The notes beneath the pieces are model-generated. The model saw only the letters and a list, made by a program, of their open reading frames with translations. It did no database searches and was not told where the DNA came from. A DNA stretch of 64,000 bases from Janibacter limosus (GTDB lineage: Bacteria; Actinomycetota; Actinomycetes; Actinomycetales; Dermatophilaceae), in NCBI RefSeq assembly GCF_004295485.1, contig NZ_CP036164.1, positions 1,178,001 through 1,242,000 on the forward strand. The letters are read 5' to 3'. A program made the position numbers and the translations under genes. Numbering within the stretch: the first letter of the stretch is position 1; each line of letters opens with the position of its first letter. This document shows positions 8,709 through 16,621 of the stretch, in pieces.

Positions 8709-9422
8709 ATGTCCATCATCGAATGGATCTACTCGGCCGGCGTCGACATCGCCGGCTACCGCCTCTCGCTCATGGAGGTCATCGGGATCTCCTTCGGCCT
8801 GGCCTCGGCAGTCGGCGGGATGCTGCGCAAGGTATGGGCCTGGCCCATCGGGATCGTCGGCAACGCGATCCTCTTCTTCGTCTACATCGGCGTCACGATG
8901 GGCGTCGACGACAAGGCGCCGCTCTTCGGGCAGTCCGCCCGGCAGATCTTCTTCATCATCACCTCGCTCTACGGCTGGTGGCGCTGGCGACAGGTCAGGC
9001 AGGCCAACCACTCGGGCCAAGCGCACGCGATCACCCCGCGCTGGGCGACCTGGGCGGAGCGGGCGGGGCTCGCGGTGACCATGGTCATCGGGATCGTGGT
9101 CGTGCAGCAGGTCTTCGCCATGCTCGGTGCCGGCTGGCCCGCGCCCCGCTGGTACTTCTGGGCCGACGCCTGGATCTTCATGGGCTCGCTGCTGGCGACC
9201 TACGCGATGGCGCGGGGCTGGAACGAGTTCTGGCTCATCTGGATCGGGGTCGACCTCGTCGGCGTGCCCCTGCTGTGGCACAGCGACTACCTGCCCACCG
9301 CCGTCCTGTACGCGATCTACGCCGGCTTCGTGCTCTACGGCTTCTTCGTCTGGCTGCGCGCCTCACGCACCGAGCGTCCGGACGGTGAACCCGCGGCCGG
9401 CGCACTGTCACCGGCGAACTAG
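8709..9422 (+). CDS. ribM: Riboflavin transporter, PnuC/RibM (PnuX) type
   Basis: This 237-residue membrane protein of the PnuC family is predicted to import riboflavin. It has about seven hydrophobic segments and the family motifs [19 protein letters not shown] and [11 protein letters not shown], with the paired late motif [15 protein letters not shown]. PnuC proteins carry nicotinamide riboside, but members preceded by an FMN riboswitch (RibM/PnuX of Corynebacterium and Streptomyces) carry riboflavin, and an FMN riboswitch lies immediately upstream. The C-terminal 20 residues are a hydrophilic tail. The gene stands between rpe and hisE, where riboflavin biosynthesis genes are usual in relatives. 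It is followed by hisE, which has its own -10 box. Confidence 0.9.
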   Translation: MSIIEWIYSAGVDIAGYRLSLMEVIGISFGLASAVGGMLRKVWAWPIGIVGNAILFFVYIGVTMGVDDKAPLFGQSARQIFFIITSLYGWWRWRQVRQANHSGQAHAITPRWATWAERAGLAVTMVIGIVVVQQVFAMLGAGWPAPRWYFWADAWIFMGSLLATYAMARGWNEFWLIWIGVDLVGVPLLWHSDYLPTAVLYAIYAGFVLYGFFVWLRASRTERPDGEPAAGALSPAN

Positions 9423-9434
9423 GCTGGACTCCCG
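9420..9434 (+). promoter_or_regulatory. Candidate -10 box of leaderless hisE-hisG
   Basis: TAGGCT (9420-9425) overlaps the end of the ribM stop codon and lies 8 nt before the hisE GTG at 9434. No Shine-Dalgarno sequence is present, so hisE-hisG is probably transcribed leaderless and separately from the riboswitch-controlled transporter. Confidence 0.5.
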
Positions 9435-9697
9435 TGAAGACCTTCGAGACCCTCTTCGACGAACTCTCCCGCAAGGCCGCCGAACGGCCGGAGGGATCGG
9501 GCACCGTGGCGCAGCTGGACGCCGGGACCCATGCCATCGGCAAGAAGATCGTCGAGGAGGCCGCCGAGGTCTGGATGGCGGCGGAGTACGAGAGCAAGGA
9601 GGAGCTGGCCGAGGAGATCAGTCAGCTGCTCTACCACCTGCAGGTGTTGATGATCGACGGTGGCCTCACCGTCGAAGACGTCTACACCCACCTCTGA
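9434..9697 (+). CDS. hisE: Phosphoribosyl-ATP pyrophosphohydrolase
   Basis: HisE hydrolyses phosphoribosyl-ATP to phosphoribosyl-AMP, the second step of histidine synthesis. The 87-residue all-helical protein shows the MazG/HisE-type metal motifs [17 protein letters not shown] and [15 protein letters not shown]. It is separate from HisI, as usual in actinobacteria. It starts at GTG 9434 behind a TAGGCT -10 box and ends 10 nt before hisG, with which it forms a two-gene unit (hisE-hisG), together covering steps 1 and 2 of the pathway. Confidence 0.95.
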   Translation: MKTFETLFDELSRKAAERPEGSGTVAQLDAGTHAIGKKIVEEAAEVWMAAEYESKEELAEEISQLLYHLQVLMIDGGLTVEDVYTHL

Positions 9698-9707
9698 GAG
9701 GACCGCC

Positions 9708-10547
9708 GTGCGCATCGCTGTGCCCAACAAGGGCTCCCTGTCCGAACCCGCCGTCGAGATGCTCCGCGAGTCGGGGTACCGCGTCCGCCGCGACAGCAAG
9801 GAGCTGATCGTCGCCGACCCCGACAACGACGTCGAGTTCTTCTACCTGCGTCCCCGTGACGTCGCCCTCTACGTCGGCAAGGGCCAGGTCGACGCCGGCA
9901 TCACCGGCCGCGACCTGCTGCTCGACTCCGGGTCCGCTGCCACCGAGGTCATGGGCCTGGGCTTCGGCGGATCGACCTTCCGCTTCGCGGGCCGTCCCGG
10001 TGAGGCGAGCAGTGCCGCCGACCTCGACGGGCGCCGGGTGGCGACCTCGTACTCCGGCCTCGTACGTGACCACCTGGCGGCGAAGGGGGTCACCGCGGAG
10101 GTCGTGCGTCTGGACGGAGCCGTCGAGACCGCCATCACGCTCGGCGTCGCCGACGCCATCGCGGATGTCGTCGAGACGGGAACCACCCTTCGCCAGCAGG
10201 GCCTGGAGGTCTTCGGCGAGCCGATCCTGCGGAGCGAGGCCGTGCTCATCCGCCGCAGCGACGCCAGCGAGGCCGGCATCGACGTACTCCACCGTCGCAT
10301 CAAGGGCGTCGTCACCGCGCGCGAGTACGTGCTCCTCGACTACGACTGCCCCGCGGAGCTCGTGGAGCGGGCCGTGCAGCTGACTCCGGGCCTCGAGTCG
10401 CCGACCGTGAGCACCCTGCACGACGAGCGCTGGTGTGCCGTGCGCTCGATGGTCCCGCGGGGTCGGACCAACCGGATCATGGACGAGCTCTACGACCTGG
10501 GCGCGCGGGCCATCCTCGTCACCGAGATCTCCGCGTGCCGACTGTGA
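9708..10547 (+). CDS. hisG: ATP phosphoribosyltransferase, long form
   Basis: HisG joins ATP and PRPP in the first, feedback-controlled step of histidine synthesis. The 279-residue length marks the long form, with a C-terminal ACT-like regulatory domain that binds histidine, so no HisZ is needed. Motifs include VRIAVPNKGSLSEPAVEML, the GITGRDLL segment and DVVETGTTLRQQGL, the PRPP loop. GTG 9708 gives the family N-terminus and is preceded by GAGAGGA; an in-frame ATG further upstream would overlap hisE. Its stop overlaps the next gene by 4 nt (GTGA). Confidence 0.96.
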   Translation: MRIAVPNKGSLSEPAVEMLRESGYRVRRDSKELIVADPDNDVEFFYLRPRDVALYVGKGQVDAGITGRDLLLDSGSAATEVMGLGFGGSTFRFAGRPGEASSAADLDGRRVATSYSGLVRDHLAAKGVTAEVVRLDGAVETAITLGVADAIADVVETGTTLRQQGLEVFGEPILRSEAVLIRRSDASEAGIDVLHRRIKGVVTAREYVLLDYDCPAELVERAVQLTPGLESPTVSTLHDERWCAVRSMVPRGRTNRIMDELYDLGARAILVTEISACRL

Positions 10548-10969
10548 CCTTGCCGGACAGGGCGAGCGCCCCCGCCTTCCGCCCCACGCGGGGTCGAGTC
10601 GTCTCGACCTCGCTCGGAGTGGCCATCCTCGTGGGCTCGATCGCGCTGGCCATCGCGCTGCCCGAGCGCTTCGGGGTCATGGACCGCTTCACCTGCGCCT
10701 TGATCGGGGTCGGGGTCGCCGGCTTCATGTCGCGCTACGCCACGATCCACGCCCGCCCCACCGCGGAGGGCTTGTGGGTGCGCAACCTTGGCCCGGGCGA
10801 GCTCGTCCTGTGGGAGGAGATCACGACCCTGCGCTTCTCCGAGGGCATGCCCTGGCCCCGGCTCGACCTGGCGGACGGCATGGACATGGCCGTCATGGCC
10901 ATCCAGCGCTCCGACGGTCCGCGGTCGGTCGAGGAGGCACAGCGCCTCGCCGATCTCATCGGTCGGTAG
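10544..10969 (+). CDS. Small membrane protein with bacterial PH domain
   Basis: This 141-residue protein has two transmembrane segments (about residues 25-45 and 50-70, LGVAILVGSIALAIALP and TCALIGVGVAGFMSRYATI) followed by a PH-like domain (ARPTAEGLWVRNLGPGELVLWEEITTLRF). Proteins of this type often follow hisG in actinobacteria; their role is unknown. The start overlaps the hisG stop as GTGA, which implies translational coupling. Its 3' end overlaps the convergent kinase-like gene by 14 nt. Confidence 0.8.
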   Translation: MTLPDRASAPAFRPTRGRVVSTSLGVAILVGSIALAIALPERFGVMDRFTCALIGVGVAGFMSRYATIHARPTAEGLWVRNLGPGELVLWEEITTLRFSEGMPWPRLDLADGMDMAVMAIQRSDGPRSVEEAQRLADLIGR

Positions 10970-11519
10970 GGCCAGCCTCGGGGTCCATCTCGAGGATGAT
11001 GTGGGCGCGATCCCGGGTGTGGTCGGCGGCGAAGAGAGTGGCCTCCTGCTGCGCCCACATCTCCCAGTACTCCTCGAAGAGCGGTCCGTCGCGGTCGATG
11101 GCGCGTCGGCGACGCAGGTCGGCGGGGCCGTCGAGCCAGACACGGGTGCCCTCGAGGGGGGACGCCTCTCCGACGCTCGACCCGCACCCCTCGACGACGA
11201 GGCGGTGGCCCACCGTGATCGGCAGCAGCGGACCGGGTCGGTCAGCGAGCCAGTCCCAGGTGGGGACCACAGGCTGCTCGCCGCGGGCGAGCGGGCGCAG
11301 GACGTGCGCGACGAGCATGTGGCTCGCTGCGGCCAGACCGGACCAGCCCGGGTAGACCGAGTCCATCGACACCACGGGGGCGTCCCACTCCCGGGCGATC
11401 GCGCCGGCCAACGAGGTCTTGCCCGAGCCGCTGCGTCCGTCGAGCGCGATGACACGCACGTCCCCGCACGACGGGGGTGCGGTGGCGGCATGGGCCAGGA
11501 CCTGCTCGAGGGGCGACAT
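10956..11519 (-). CDS. Uridine kinase-like P-loop NTPase
   Basis: This protein of 187 residues has an N-terminal P-loop, VIALDGRSGSGKTSLAGAIAREW, resembling uridine kinase and other small nucleoside/metabolite kinases. It also shows a VVSMDSVYPGW segment (acidic residue after the second strand) and a C-terminal lid-like ADLRRRRAIDRDGPLFEEYWEMW region. The substrate cannot be stated. ATG 11519 is preferred to upstream starts because it begins just before the P-loop domain and because TACGCT, a -10-like hexamer on this strand, lies 8 nt before it. It diverges from hisF; the two start codons are 41 nt apart. Confidence 0.75.
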   Translation of the reverse strand: MSPLEQVLAHAATAPPSCGDVRVIALDGRSGSGKTSLAGAIAREWDAPVVSMDSVYPGWSGLAAASHMLVAHVLRPLARGEQPVVPTWDWLADRPGPLLPITVGHRLVVEGCGSSVGEASPLEGTRVWLDGPADLRRRRAIDRDGPLFEEYWEMWAQQEATLFAADHTRDRAHIILEMDPEAGPTDR

Positions 11520-11527
11520 CGGGGCGA

Positions 11528-11560
11528 AGCGTATCCGCCCCGCTCGGTAGGCTGCCCCCG
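11528..11560. promoter_or_regulatory. Divergent leaderless promoters for the kinase-like gene and hisF
   Basis: Rightward, TAGGCT (11548-11553) lies 6 nt before the hisF GTG at 11560. Leftward, TACGCT (11533 down to 11528) lies 8 nt before the kinase-like ATG at 11519. Both genes therefore look leaderless, and their promoters are packed into about 40 bp. Confidence 0.5.
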
Positions 11561-12348
11561 TGTCCCTCGCCGTGCGTGTCATCCCCTGCCTCGACGTCGA
11601 CGCCGGACGGGTCGTCAAGGGCGTCAACTTCGAAAATCTGCGCGATGCCGGTGACCCGGTCGAGCTCGCCCGCCGCTACGGGCGCGAGGGGGCCGACGAG
11701 CTGACCTTCCTCGACGTCACCGCGAGCAGCTCGGACCGGGCCACGACCTATGACGTCGTCACCCGCACCGCCGAGGAGGTCTTCATCCCCCTGACGGTGG
11801 GTGGGGGCGTGCGCACCGTCGACGACGTCGACCGGCTGCTGCGCTGCGGCGCGGACAAGGTCGGCGTCAACACTGCCGCGATCACCCGACCCGAGCTGAT
11901 CAGCGAGGTCGCCGATCGTTTCGGTGCCCAGGTCCTCGTGCTCTCGGCCGACGTGCGCCGTCGTACCCACGAGGACGGCTCTCTCGCAGGCGGGTTCGAG
12001 GTCACCACCCACGGCGGCCGCACGCGCACGGGCATCGACGCGATCGAGTGGTGCGCCCGGGCGGCGGAGCTCGGTGCAGGGGAGATCCTGCTCAACTCGA
12101 TGGACGCCGACGGGACCAAGGCAGGCTTCGACCTCGAGCTCATCCGCGCCGTGCGCGCAGAGGTGAGCGTCCCGGTCATCGCCAGCGGGGGAGCAGGGTC
12201 CGCCGCGCACATGCCGCCGGCCGTCGAGGCCGGCGCCGACGCGGTCCTCGCGGCGAGCATCTTCCACTTCGGCGAGGTCTCGATCGGTGAGGTCAAGGAC
12301 GCGCTCGGCGTCGCGGGACACCCCGTCCGCCGCGGCCGCGCCACCTGA
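11560..12348 (+). CDS. hisF: Imidazole glycerol phosphate synthase, cyclase subunit
   Basis: HisF is the cyclase half of the HisHF complex, using ammonia from HisH to form imidazole glycerol phosphate and AICAR. The 262-residue TIM barrel starts with the expected [20 protein letters not shown], whose Asp is one catalytic residue. It carries [12 protein letters not shown] with the second catalytic Asp, and phosphate-binding [10 protein letters not shown] and [10 protein letters not shown]. HisH and HisA are not next to it in this window. It is transcribed from its own leaderless promoter. Just after its stop begin the 42-bp repeats and the two ISL3 elements, so any original downstream partner (hisI lies 3.9 kb away) has been separated from it. 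Confidence 0.96.
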   Translation: MSLAVRVIPCLDVDAGRVVKGVNFENLRDAGDPVELARRYGREGADELTFLDVTASSSDRATTYDVVTRTAEEVFIPLTVGGGVRTVDDVDRLLRCGADKVGVNTAAITRPELISEVADRFGAQVLVLSADVRRRTHEDGSLAGGFEVTTHGGRTRTGIDAIEWCARAAELGAGEILLNSMDADGTKAGFDLELIRAVRAEVSVPVIASGGAGSAAHMPPAVEAGADAVLAASIFHFGEVSIGEVKDALGVAGHPVRRGRAT

Positions 12349-12429
12349 CCGCCCGTTCATCCGGCCGTCCAGCTGCACGACCTCAAGGAGATGCGGATCT
12401 GAGCCGTGAGAGTGCGCACGACCTTAAGG

Positions 12430-13862
12430 GGCTCTTCACAACTGAGGGTGTAGTTGGGGTCTGAAGCCGCCGGATTCTAGGAGGGATCTGGCGATGTAGT
12501 GGGTCAGGTTGCGAAAGCCCAGGGCCAGGCCGCGTAGGTGTTCCAGGCGTCCGTTGATGGCTTCGGTGGGTCCGTTGGATGAGCCGGGGTGGTCGAAGTA
12601 GGCCAGGACGTCCTCAGCGCGGTGGTGCAGGGTCTTGCCGAGCTTGCGTAGTTCGATCTGTTCGGGGGGCTGGGAGTTGAGGTGATCGATCAGATCGGCC
12701 ATCCTCTGGCGTCCTCGAGCAGGCTTCTCGTCGCGGTAGGCGTTGATCATCTCTTGGTAGGCGCGCCAGGCCTGCGCGAGCTGGGCGTGGGCGGGATCGG
12801 CCAGCACGGGCGTGATGCGTTCGCTCTGGCGCTGGGTGCGCAACTGGTCGCCGACGAACAGTGCCCTGCGCACGCGGTACAACGGGTCGCCCTTGCGGCT
12901 GCGGCGCCCACACGTCTCTCGTTGCACCCGCTGTCGGCACCGGTTCATCGCCTCACCGGCCTGGGCGACGACGTGGAAGGGGTCCATGACCGTGACCGCG
13001 GTGGGGACCATTTTCGTGGCGGCAGCCTTGAATCCTGTGAACCCGTCCATCGCGACGACCTCGATGCCCTCACGCCAGGCTTGGGGCCGTTGGGCCAGCC
13101 ACGCAGCGAAGACCTCCCCGGAACGCCCTTCGACCATGTCCAGCAACCGGGCCGTGCCGCCGTCCTGACGAGTAGGGGTCAGGTCGATGATCACGGTGAC
13201 GTACTTGTCCCCGCGGTGGGTGTGGCGCCACACATGCTCATCGACACCCAGGACCTTCACCCCCTCGAAGCGGGCCGGGTCATCGATCAGCACCCGTCGC
13301 CCTTCGGCCAGGACCGCGTCGTTGGCGGTGTTCCACGCCACGCCCAAGCCCTCGGCGACCCGGGACATCGACAGGTGCTGGCACACGATCGCGCTCAACG
13401 CCCACGCCAGCCCCCCACGAGAGAGCTTGGCTCGAGGCTCAGCCGCCCGGGAGGTGTCCTGACGCCACACATGACCACAGTCGGTGCACGTGTAGCGGCG
13501 CACCCGCACCCGAAGGGTCGTGGGGCGCTGACCGAAGGGGGCATGCGCCAAGGAGCGCACCACGCTGCCGCGTGGCCGGCCCTGACAGCCACAGCGGTGG
13601 CACCAGTCATCCGGCTCGACCACCCGGCAGGCCAGCACCGCCTGCCCGGCCTCGAGGCACTGGCCAGTGACCTCCAGTCCGAGCTGGTCCAAGCGGGCGA
13701 ACGTGGTCAGATCCGGGGCAGTGAAGGTAGCGTCAGACATGTCGAGGTCTTCCTGATGGGTTGTGTGAGAACTTCCATCATGTGAAGGCCTCGACGCCTA
13801 CCCCGCCACCGCCACGCCGCCCGGGGCCACAAACCCAGTTACACCCTCATCTGTGAAGAGCC
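12430..13862 (-). mobile_element. ISL3-family insertion sequence, copy 1
   Basis: This 1433-bp element is bounded by terminal inverted repeats: GGCTCTTCACA-NNN-GAGGGTGTA at the left, with its complement at the right end (two mismatches in the first 23 bp). It is flanked by the 8-bp direct repeat CCTTAAGG at 12422-12429 and 13863-13870, the target duplication length of ISL3 elements. It holds one transposase gene reading leftward. The target is the palindromic core of a 42-bp tandem repeat. Confidence 0.96.
12436..13740 (-). CDS. ISL3-family transposase (copy 1)
   Basis: This 434-residue DDE transposase has an N-terminal zinc-finger region (CHRCGC and CTDCGHVW pairs), a helix-turn-helix region around CQHLSMSRVAEGLGVAWNT, and the DDE catalytic residues in KVLGVDEHVW, VVAMDGF and SSNGPTEAINGRLEHLRG. 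The length is typical of the family. The gene is intact and identical in protein sequence to copy 2 at 13919-15223. The stop lies 6 bp inside the left end of the element, and the start leaves about 120 bp of upstream sequence before the right inverted repeat. Confidence 0.96.
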   Translation of the reverse strand: MSDATFTAPDLTTFARLDQLGLEVTGQCLEAGQAVLACRVVEPDDWCHRCGCQGRPRGSVVRSLAHAPFGQRPTTLRVRVRRYTCTDCGHVWRQDTSRAAEPRAKLSRGGLAWALSAIVCQHLSMSRVAEGLGVAWNTANDAVLAEGRRVLIDDPARFEGVKVLGVDEHVWRHTHRGDKYVTVIIDLTPTRQDGGTARLLDMVEGRSGEVFAAWLAQRPQAWREGIEVVAMDGFTGFKAAATKMVPTAVTVMDPFHVVAQAGEAMNRCRQRVQRETCGRRSRKGDPLYRVRRALFVGDQLRTQRQSERITPVLADPAHAQLAQAWRAYQEMINAYRDEKPARGRQRMADLIDHLNSQPPEQIELRKLGKTLHHRAEDVLAYFDHPGSSNGPTEAINGRLEHLRGLALGFRNLTHYIARSLLESGGFRPQLHPQL

Positions 13863-13912
13863 CCTTAAGGAGATGCGGATCCGGGTGCTGAAGAGTGCGC
13901 ACGACCTTAAGG

Positions 13913-15345
13913 GGCTCTTCACAACTGAGGGTGTAGTTGGGGTCTGAAGCCGCCGGATTCTAGGAGGGATCTGGCGATGTAGTGGGTCAGGTTGCGAAAG
14001 CCCAGGGCCAGGCCGCGTAGGTGTTCCAGGCGTCCGTTGATGGCTTCGGTGGGTCCGTTGGATGAGCCGGGGTGGTCGAAGTAGGCCAGGACGTCCTCAG
14101 CGCGGTGGTGCAGGGTCTTGCCGAGCTTGCGTAGTTCGATCTGTTCGGGGGGCTGGGAGTTGAGGTGATCGATCAGATCGGCCATCCTCTGGCGTCCTCG
14201 AGCAGGCTTCTCGTCGCGGTAGGCGTTGATCATCTCTTGGTAGGCGCGCCAGGCCTGCGCGAGCTGGGCGTGGGCGGGATCGGCCAGCACGGGCGTGATG
14301 CGTTCGCTCTGGCGCTGGGTGCGCAACTGGTCGCCGACGAACAGTGCCCTGCGCACGCGGTACAACGGGTCGCCCTTGCGGCTGCGGCGCCCACACGTCT
14401 CTCGTTGCACCCGCTGTCGGCACCGGTTCATCGCCTCACCGGCCTGGGCGACGACGTGGAAGGGGTCCATGACCGTGACCGCGGTGGGGACCATTTTCGT
14501 GGCGGCAGCCTTGAATCCTGTGAACCCGTCCATCGCGACGACCTCGATGCCCTCACGCCAGGCTTGGGGCCGTTGGGCCAGCCACGCAGCGAAGACCTCC
14601 CCGGAACGCCCTTCGACCATGTCCAGCAACCGGGCCGTGCCGCCGTCCTGACGAGTAGGGGTCAGGTCGATGATCACGGTGACGTACTTGTCCCCGCGGT
14701 GGGTGTGGCGCCACACATGCTCATCGACACCCAGGACCTTCACCCCCTCGAAGCGGGCCGGGTCATCGATCAGCACCCGTCGCCCTTCGGCCAGGACCGC
14801 GTCGTTGGCGGTGTTCCACGCCACGCCCAAGCCCTCGGCGACCCGGGACATCGACAGGTGCTGGCACACGATCGCGCTCAACGCCCACGCCAGCCCCCCA
14901 CGAGAGAGCTTGGCTCGAGGCTCAGCCGCCCGGGAGGTGTCCTGACGCCACACATGACCACAGTCGGTGCACGTGTAGCGGCGCACCCGCACCCGAAGGG
15001 TCGTGGGGCGCTGACCGAAGGGGGCATGCGCCAAGGAGCGCACCACGCTGCCGCGTGGCCGGCCCTGACAGCCACAGCGGTGGCACCAGTCATCCGGCTC
15101 GACCACCCGGCAGGCCAGCACCGCCTGCCCGGCCTCGAGGCACTGGCCAGTGACCTCCAGTCCGAGCTGGTCCAAGCGGGCGAACGTGGTCAGATCCGGG
15201 GCAGTGAAGGTAGCGTCAGACATGTCGAGGTCTTCCTGATGGGTTGTGTGAGAACTTCCATCATGTGAAGGCCTCGACGCCTACCCCGCCACCGCCACGC
15301 CGCCCGGGGCCACAAACCCAGTTACACCCTCATCTGTGAAGAGCC
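13913..15345 (-). mobile_element. ISL3-family insertion sequence, copy 2
   Basis: This is a second 1433-bp element in the same orientation, apparently identical to copy 1 over its whole length, including both inverted repeats. Its target duplication is again CCTTAAGG (13905-13912 and 15346-15353). Only one 42-bp repeat unit plus its 8-bp duplication separates it from copy 1. Either the element inserted twice at the same position of neighbouring repeat units, or one IS plus one unit was duplicated in tandem. Confidence 0.96.
13919..15223 (-). CDS. ISL3-family transposase (copy 2)
   Basis: This has the same 434-residue sequence as the transposase of copy 1, with the zinc-finger N-terminus and the DDE residues in VLGVDEHVW, VAMDGF and NGPTEAINGRLE. 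The lack of differences from copy 1 points to a recent second insertion, recent duplication, or gene conversion between the copies. Both genes could be functional. Confidence 0.96.
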   Translation of the reverse strand: MSDATFTAPDLTTFARLDQLGLEVTGQCLEAGQAVLACRVVEPDDWCHRCGCQGRPRGSVVRSLAHAPFGQRPTTLRVRVRRYTCTDCGHVWRQDTSRAAEPRAKLSRGGLAWALSAIVCQHLSMSRVAEGLGVAWNTANDAVLAEGRRVLIDDPARFEGVKVLGVDEHVWRHTHRGDKYVTVIIDLTPTRQDGGTARLLDMVEGRSGEVFAAWLAQRPQAWREGIEVVAMDGFTGFKAAATKMVPTAVTVMDPFHVVAQAGEAMNRCRQRVQRETCGRRSRKGDPLYRVRRALFVGDQLRTQRQSERITPVLADPAHAQLAQAWRAYQEMINAYRDEKPARGRQRMADLIDHLNSQPPEQIELRKLGKTLHHRAEDVLAYFDHPGSSNGPTEAINGRLEHLRGLALGFRNLTHYIARSLLESGGFRPQLHPQL

Positions 15346-15476
15346 CCTTAAGGAGATGCGGATCCGGGTGCTGAAGAGTGCGCATGACCTTAAGGAGATG
15401 CGGATCCGGGTGCTGAAGAGTGCGCATGACCTTAAGGAGATGCGGATTTGTGGCGCCGGTGCGGCTCGCCGGCCGG

Positions 15477-16115
15477 TCAGACGCCGTAGCGGGTGGTGCG
15501 CACGATCTCGACGGTCTCGGGTGGTCCGATGAGCTCGACCTCGGCCACGGCCTGGCGCCCGAATCCGAAGAGGATGATCTCGCCCGGCCGACCGTGGATC
15601 TCCACGACCGGGCCCTTGCCCGAGCCGATCCGCGTGCGCCGCTTGGCCGTGACGATCTCGAGGTCTGCCCCGGTGGTCCGGCGGAAGAGCATCTTGGCCA
15701 TGACGGCCAGCCGGTCGCCCAACGCCGAGACCAGCGCGGGGTCCAGCGACCGCCGCGGTGCACCGAAGGCCGCCCGCAGGACGTCCTCGTGGTGGACGAA
15801 CATCTCCACGAGGTTGGCCTGCTCGTCGACCAGGGGCACGCTCATCGGGTGCCAGCGGGGTGGGCCGTTGCGCAGTCGCTGCACCAACGTCTCGAAGTCG
15901 TTGTCCCGCAGCAACGCGGCCATCGCGGCCTCGGTCCGACCCGCCAGCGGCGGCGCGAGGATCCCAGCGGCCCGGTCCGGACGCCCCTCGCGCACGATGA
16001 GATGCGCCAGGAGATCACCGGTGGTCCAGTCCCCGCACAGCGTGGAGGCGTCAGGACCCACCTGCAGGAGGGTGTCGCACAGGGCGGCGCGCTCGGCGCG
16101 GGCGTGACGGATCAT
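15477..16115 (-). CDS. TIGR03085-type metal-binding protein (DinB/maleylpyruvate isomerase-like)
   Basis: This 212-residue protein has the N-terminal helical-bundle motif ERAALCDTLLQVGPDASTLCGDWTTGDLLAHLIVREGRPD, which is typical of actinobacterial maleylpyruvate-isomerase/mycothiol-dependent-like proteins named TIGR03085. The W-T-x-x-D-L-L-A-H-L segment and the later MFVHHEDVLRAAFG contribute metal ligands. The reaction is unknown. ATG 16115 is chosen because GGAGG lies 4 nt upstream on this strand and the family starts here; upstream in-frame starts add an unrelated basic stretch. It is divergent from hisI-trpE, and its 3' end abuts the 42-bp repeat array. Confidence 0.8.
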   Translation of the reverse strand: MIRHARAERAALCDTLLQVGPDASTLCGDWTTGDLLAHLIVREGRPDRAAGILAPPLAGRTEAAMAALLRDNDFETLVQRLRNGPPRWHPMSVPLVDEQANLVEMFVHHEDVLRAAFGAPRRSLDPALVSALGDRLAVMAKMLFRRTTGADLEIVTAKRRTRIGSGKGPVVEIHGRPGEIILFGFGRQAVAEVELIGPPETVEIVRTTRYGV

Positions 16116-16237
16116 CGGGCCTCCGGGAGGAGAGAAGTTGCGGACTGACTGTGCAGCGTAACCCCGGAGGGAGGCAAAGGGTGCTGGCCGCGCGGTCTCG
16201 CGGGCGGTTCGTGGCCGTCGGAGGTTGAAGTGCCAGA

Positions 16238-16621
16238 ATGCGAAGGGTGTCCACCCCTTCGTCATCGCCCCTGTCCGAGCAGCTCGCCGCCCGGCTCACC
16301 CGTGACGCCGCGGGCCTCGTCGCCGCCATCGTCCAGCAGCACGACACCGGTGAGGTGCTCATGCTCGGCTGGATGGACGACGAGGCCCTGCGCCGCACCC
16401 TCACCACTGGGCGGGTGACCTTCTGGTCCCGCAGCCGTCAGGAGTACTGGCGCAAGGGGGACACCTCCGGGCACGTCCAGCACGTGCGCTCGGTCGCGAT
16501 CGACTGCGACGGTGACGCCCTCCTCGTGCGGGTGGACCAAGTCGGCGCTGCCTGCCACACGGGGGACCGCACCTGCTTCGACGCCGGGGACCTCGGGGCC
16601 GTCGTGGGGGAGTCGCGATGA
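16238..16621 (+). CDS. hisI: Phosphoribosyl-AMP cyclohydrolase
   Basis: HisI opens the purine ring of phosphoribosyl-AMP, the third step of histidine synthesis. The protein is 127 residues from ATG 16238, or 124 from GTG 16247; the latter lies 7 nt after CAGAAT (16234-16239), a possible -10 box, so the shorter form may be the real one. Motifs are [45 protein letters not shown] and [10 protein letters not shown], whose cysteines and acidic residues bind zinc and magnesium. The stop overlaps the trpE start (ATGA), which couples a histidine gene to the tryptophan operon, a common actinobacterial arrangement. Confidence 0.95.
   Translation: MRRVSTPSSSPLSEQLAARLTRDAAGLVAAIVQQHDTGEVLMLGWMDDEALRRTLTTGRVTFWSRSRQEYWRKGDTSGHVQHVRSVAIDCDGDALLVRVDQVGAACHTGDRTCFDAGDLGAVVGESR

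Larger units (their letters stand above)
12381..15441. repeat. 42-bp tandem minisatellite interrupted by two ISL3 elements
   Basis: Units begin with CCTTAAGG (CCTCAAGG in the first) at 12381, 12422/13863, 13905/15346, 15388 and 15430, spaced 41-42 bp once the two insertions are removed. A full unit contains AGATGCGGATCCGG and GTGCTGAAGAGTGCGC after the CCTTAAGG. The palindrome CCTTAAGG is the centre of a larger imperfect dyad, CGCAT..CCTTAAGG..ATGCG. Since 42 is a multiple of 3, the array is open in some frames; on the plus strand one frame reads the repeated peptide MRIRVLKSAHDLKE. The first unit is diverged and has a stop in that frame. No spacers vary, so it is not a CRISPR. Confidence 0.9.

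Noticed and set aside
12430..15345. Composite transposon formed by the two ISL3 copies
   Set aside because: Only one 42-bp repeat unit lies between them, and each copy has its own CCTTAAGG duplication, so no cargo is carried.
12381..15441. Regular repeats next to transposases, considered as a CRISPR array
   Set aside because: The units are contiguous 42-bp copies without variable spacers, and no cas genes are present.
16116..16237. Trp attenuator or leader peptide in front of hisI-trpE
   Set aside because: No short frame with clustered Trp codons followed by alternative hairpins was seen; hisI-trpE overlap by 4 nt.
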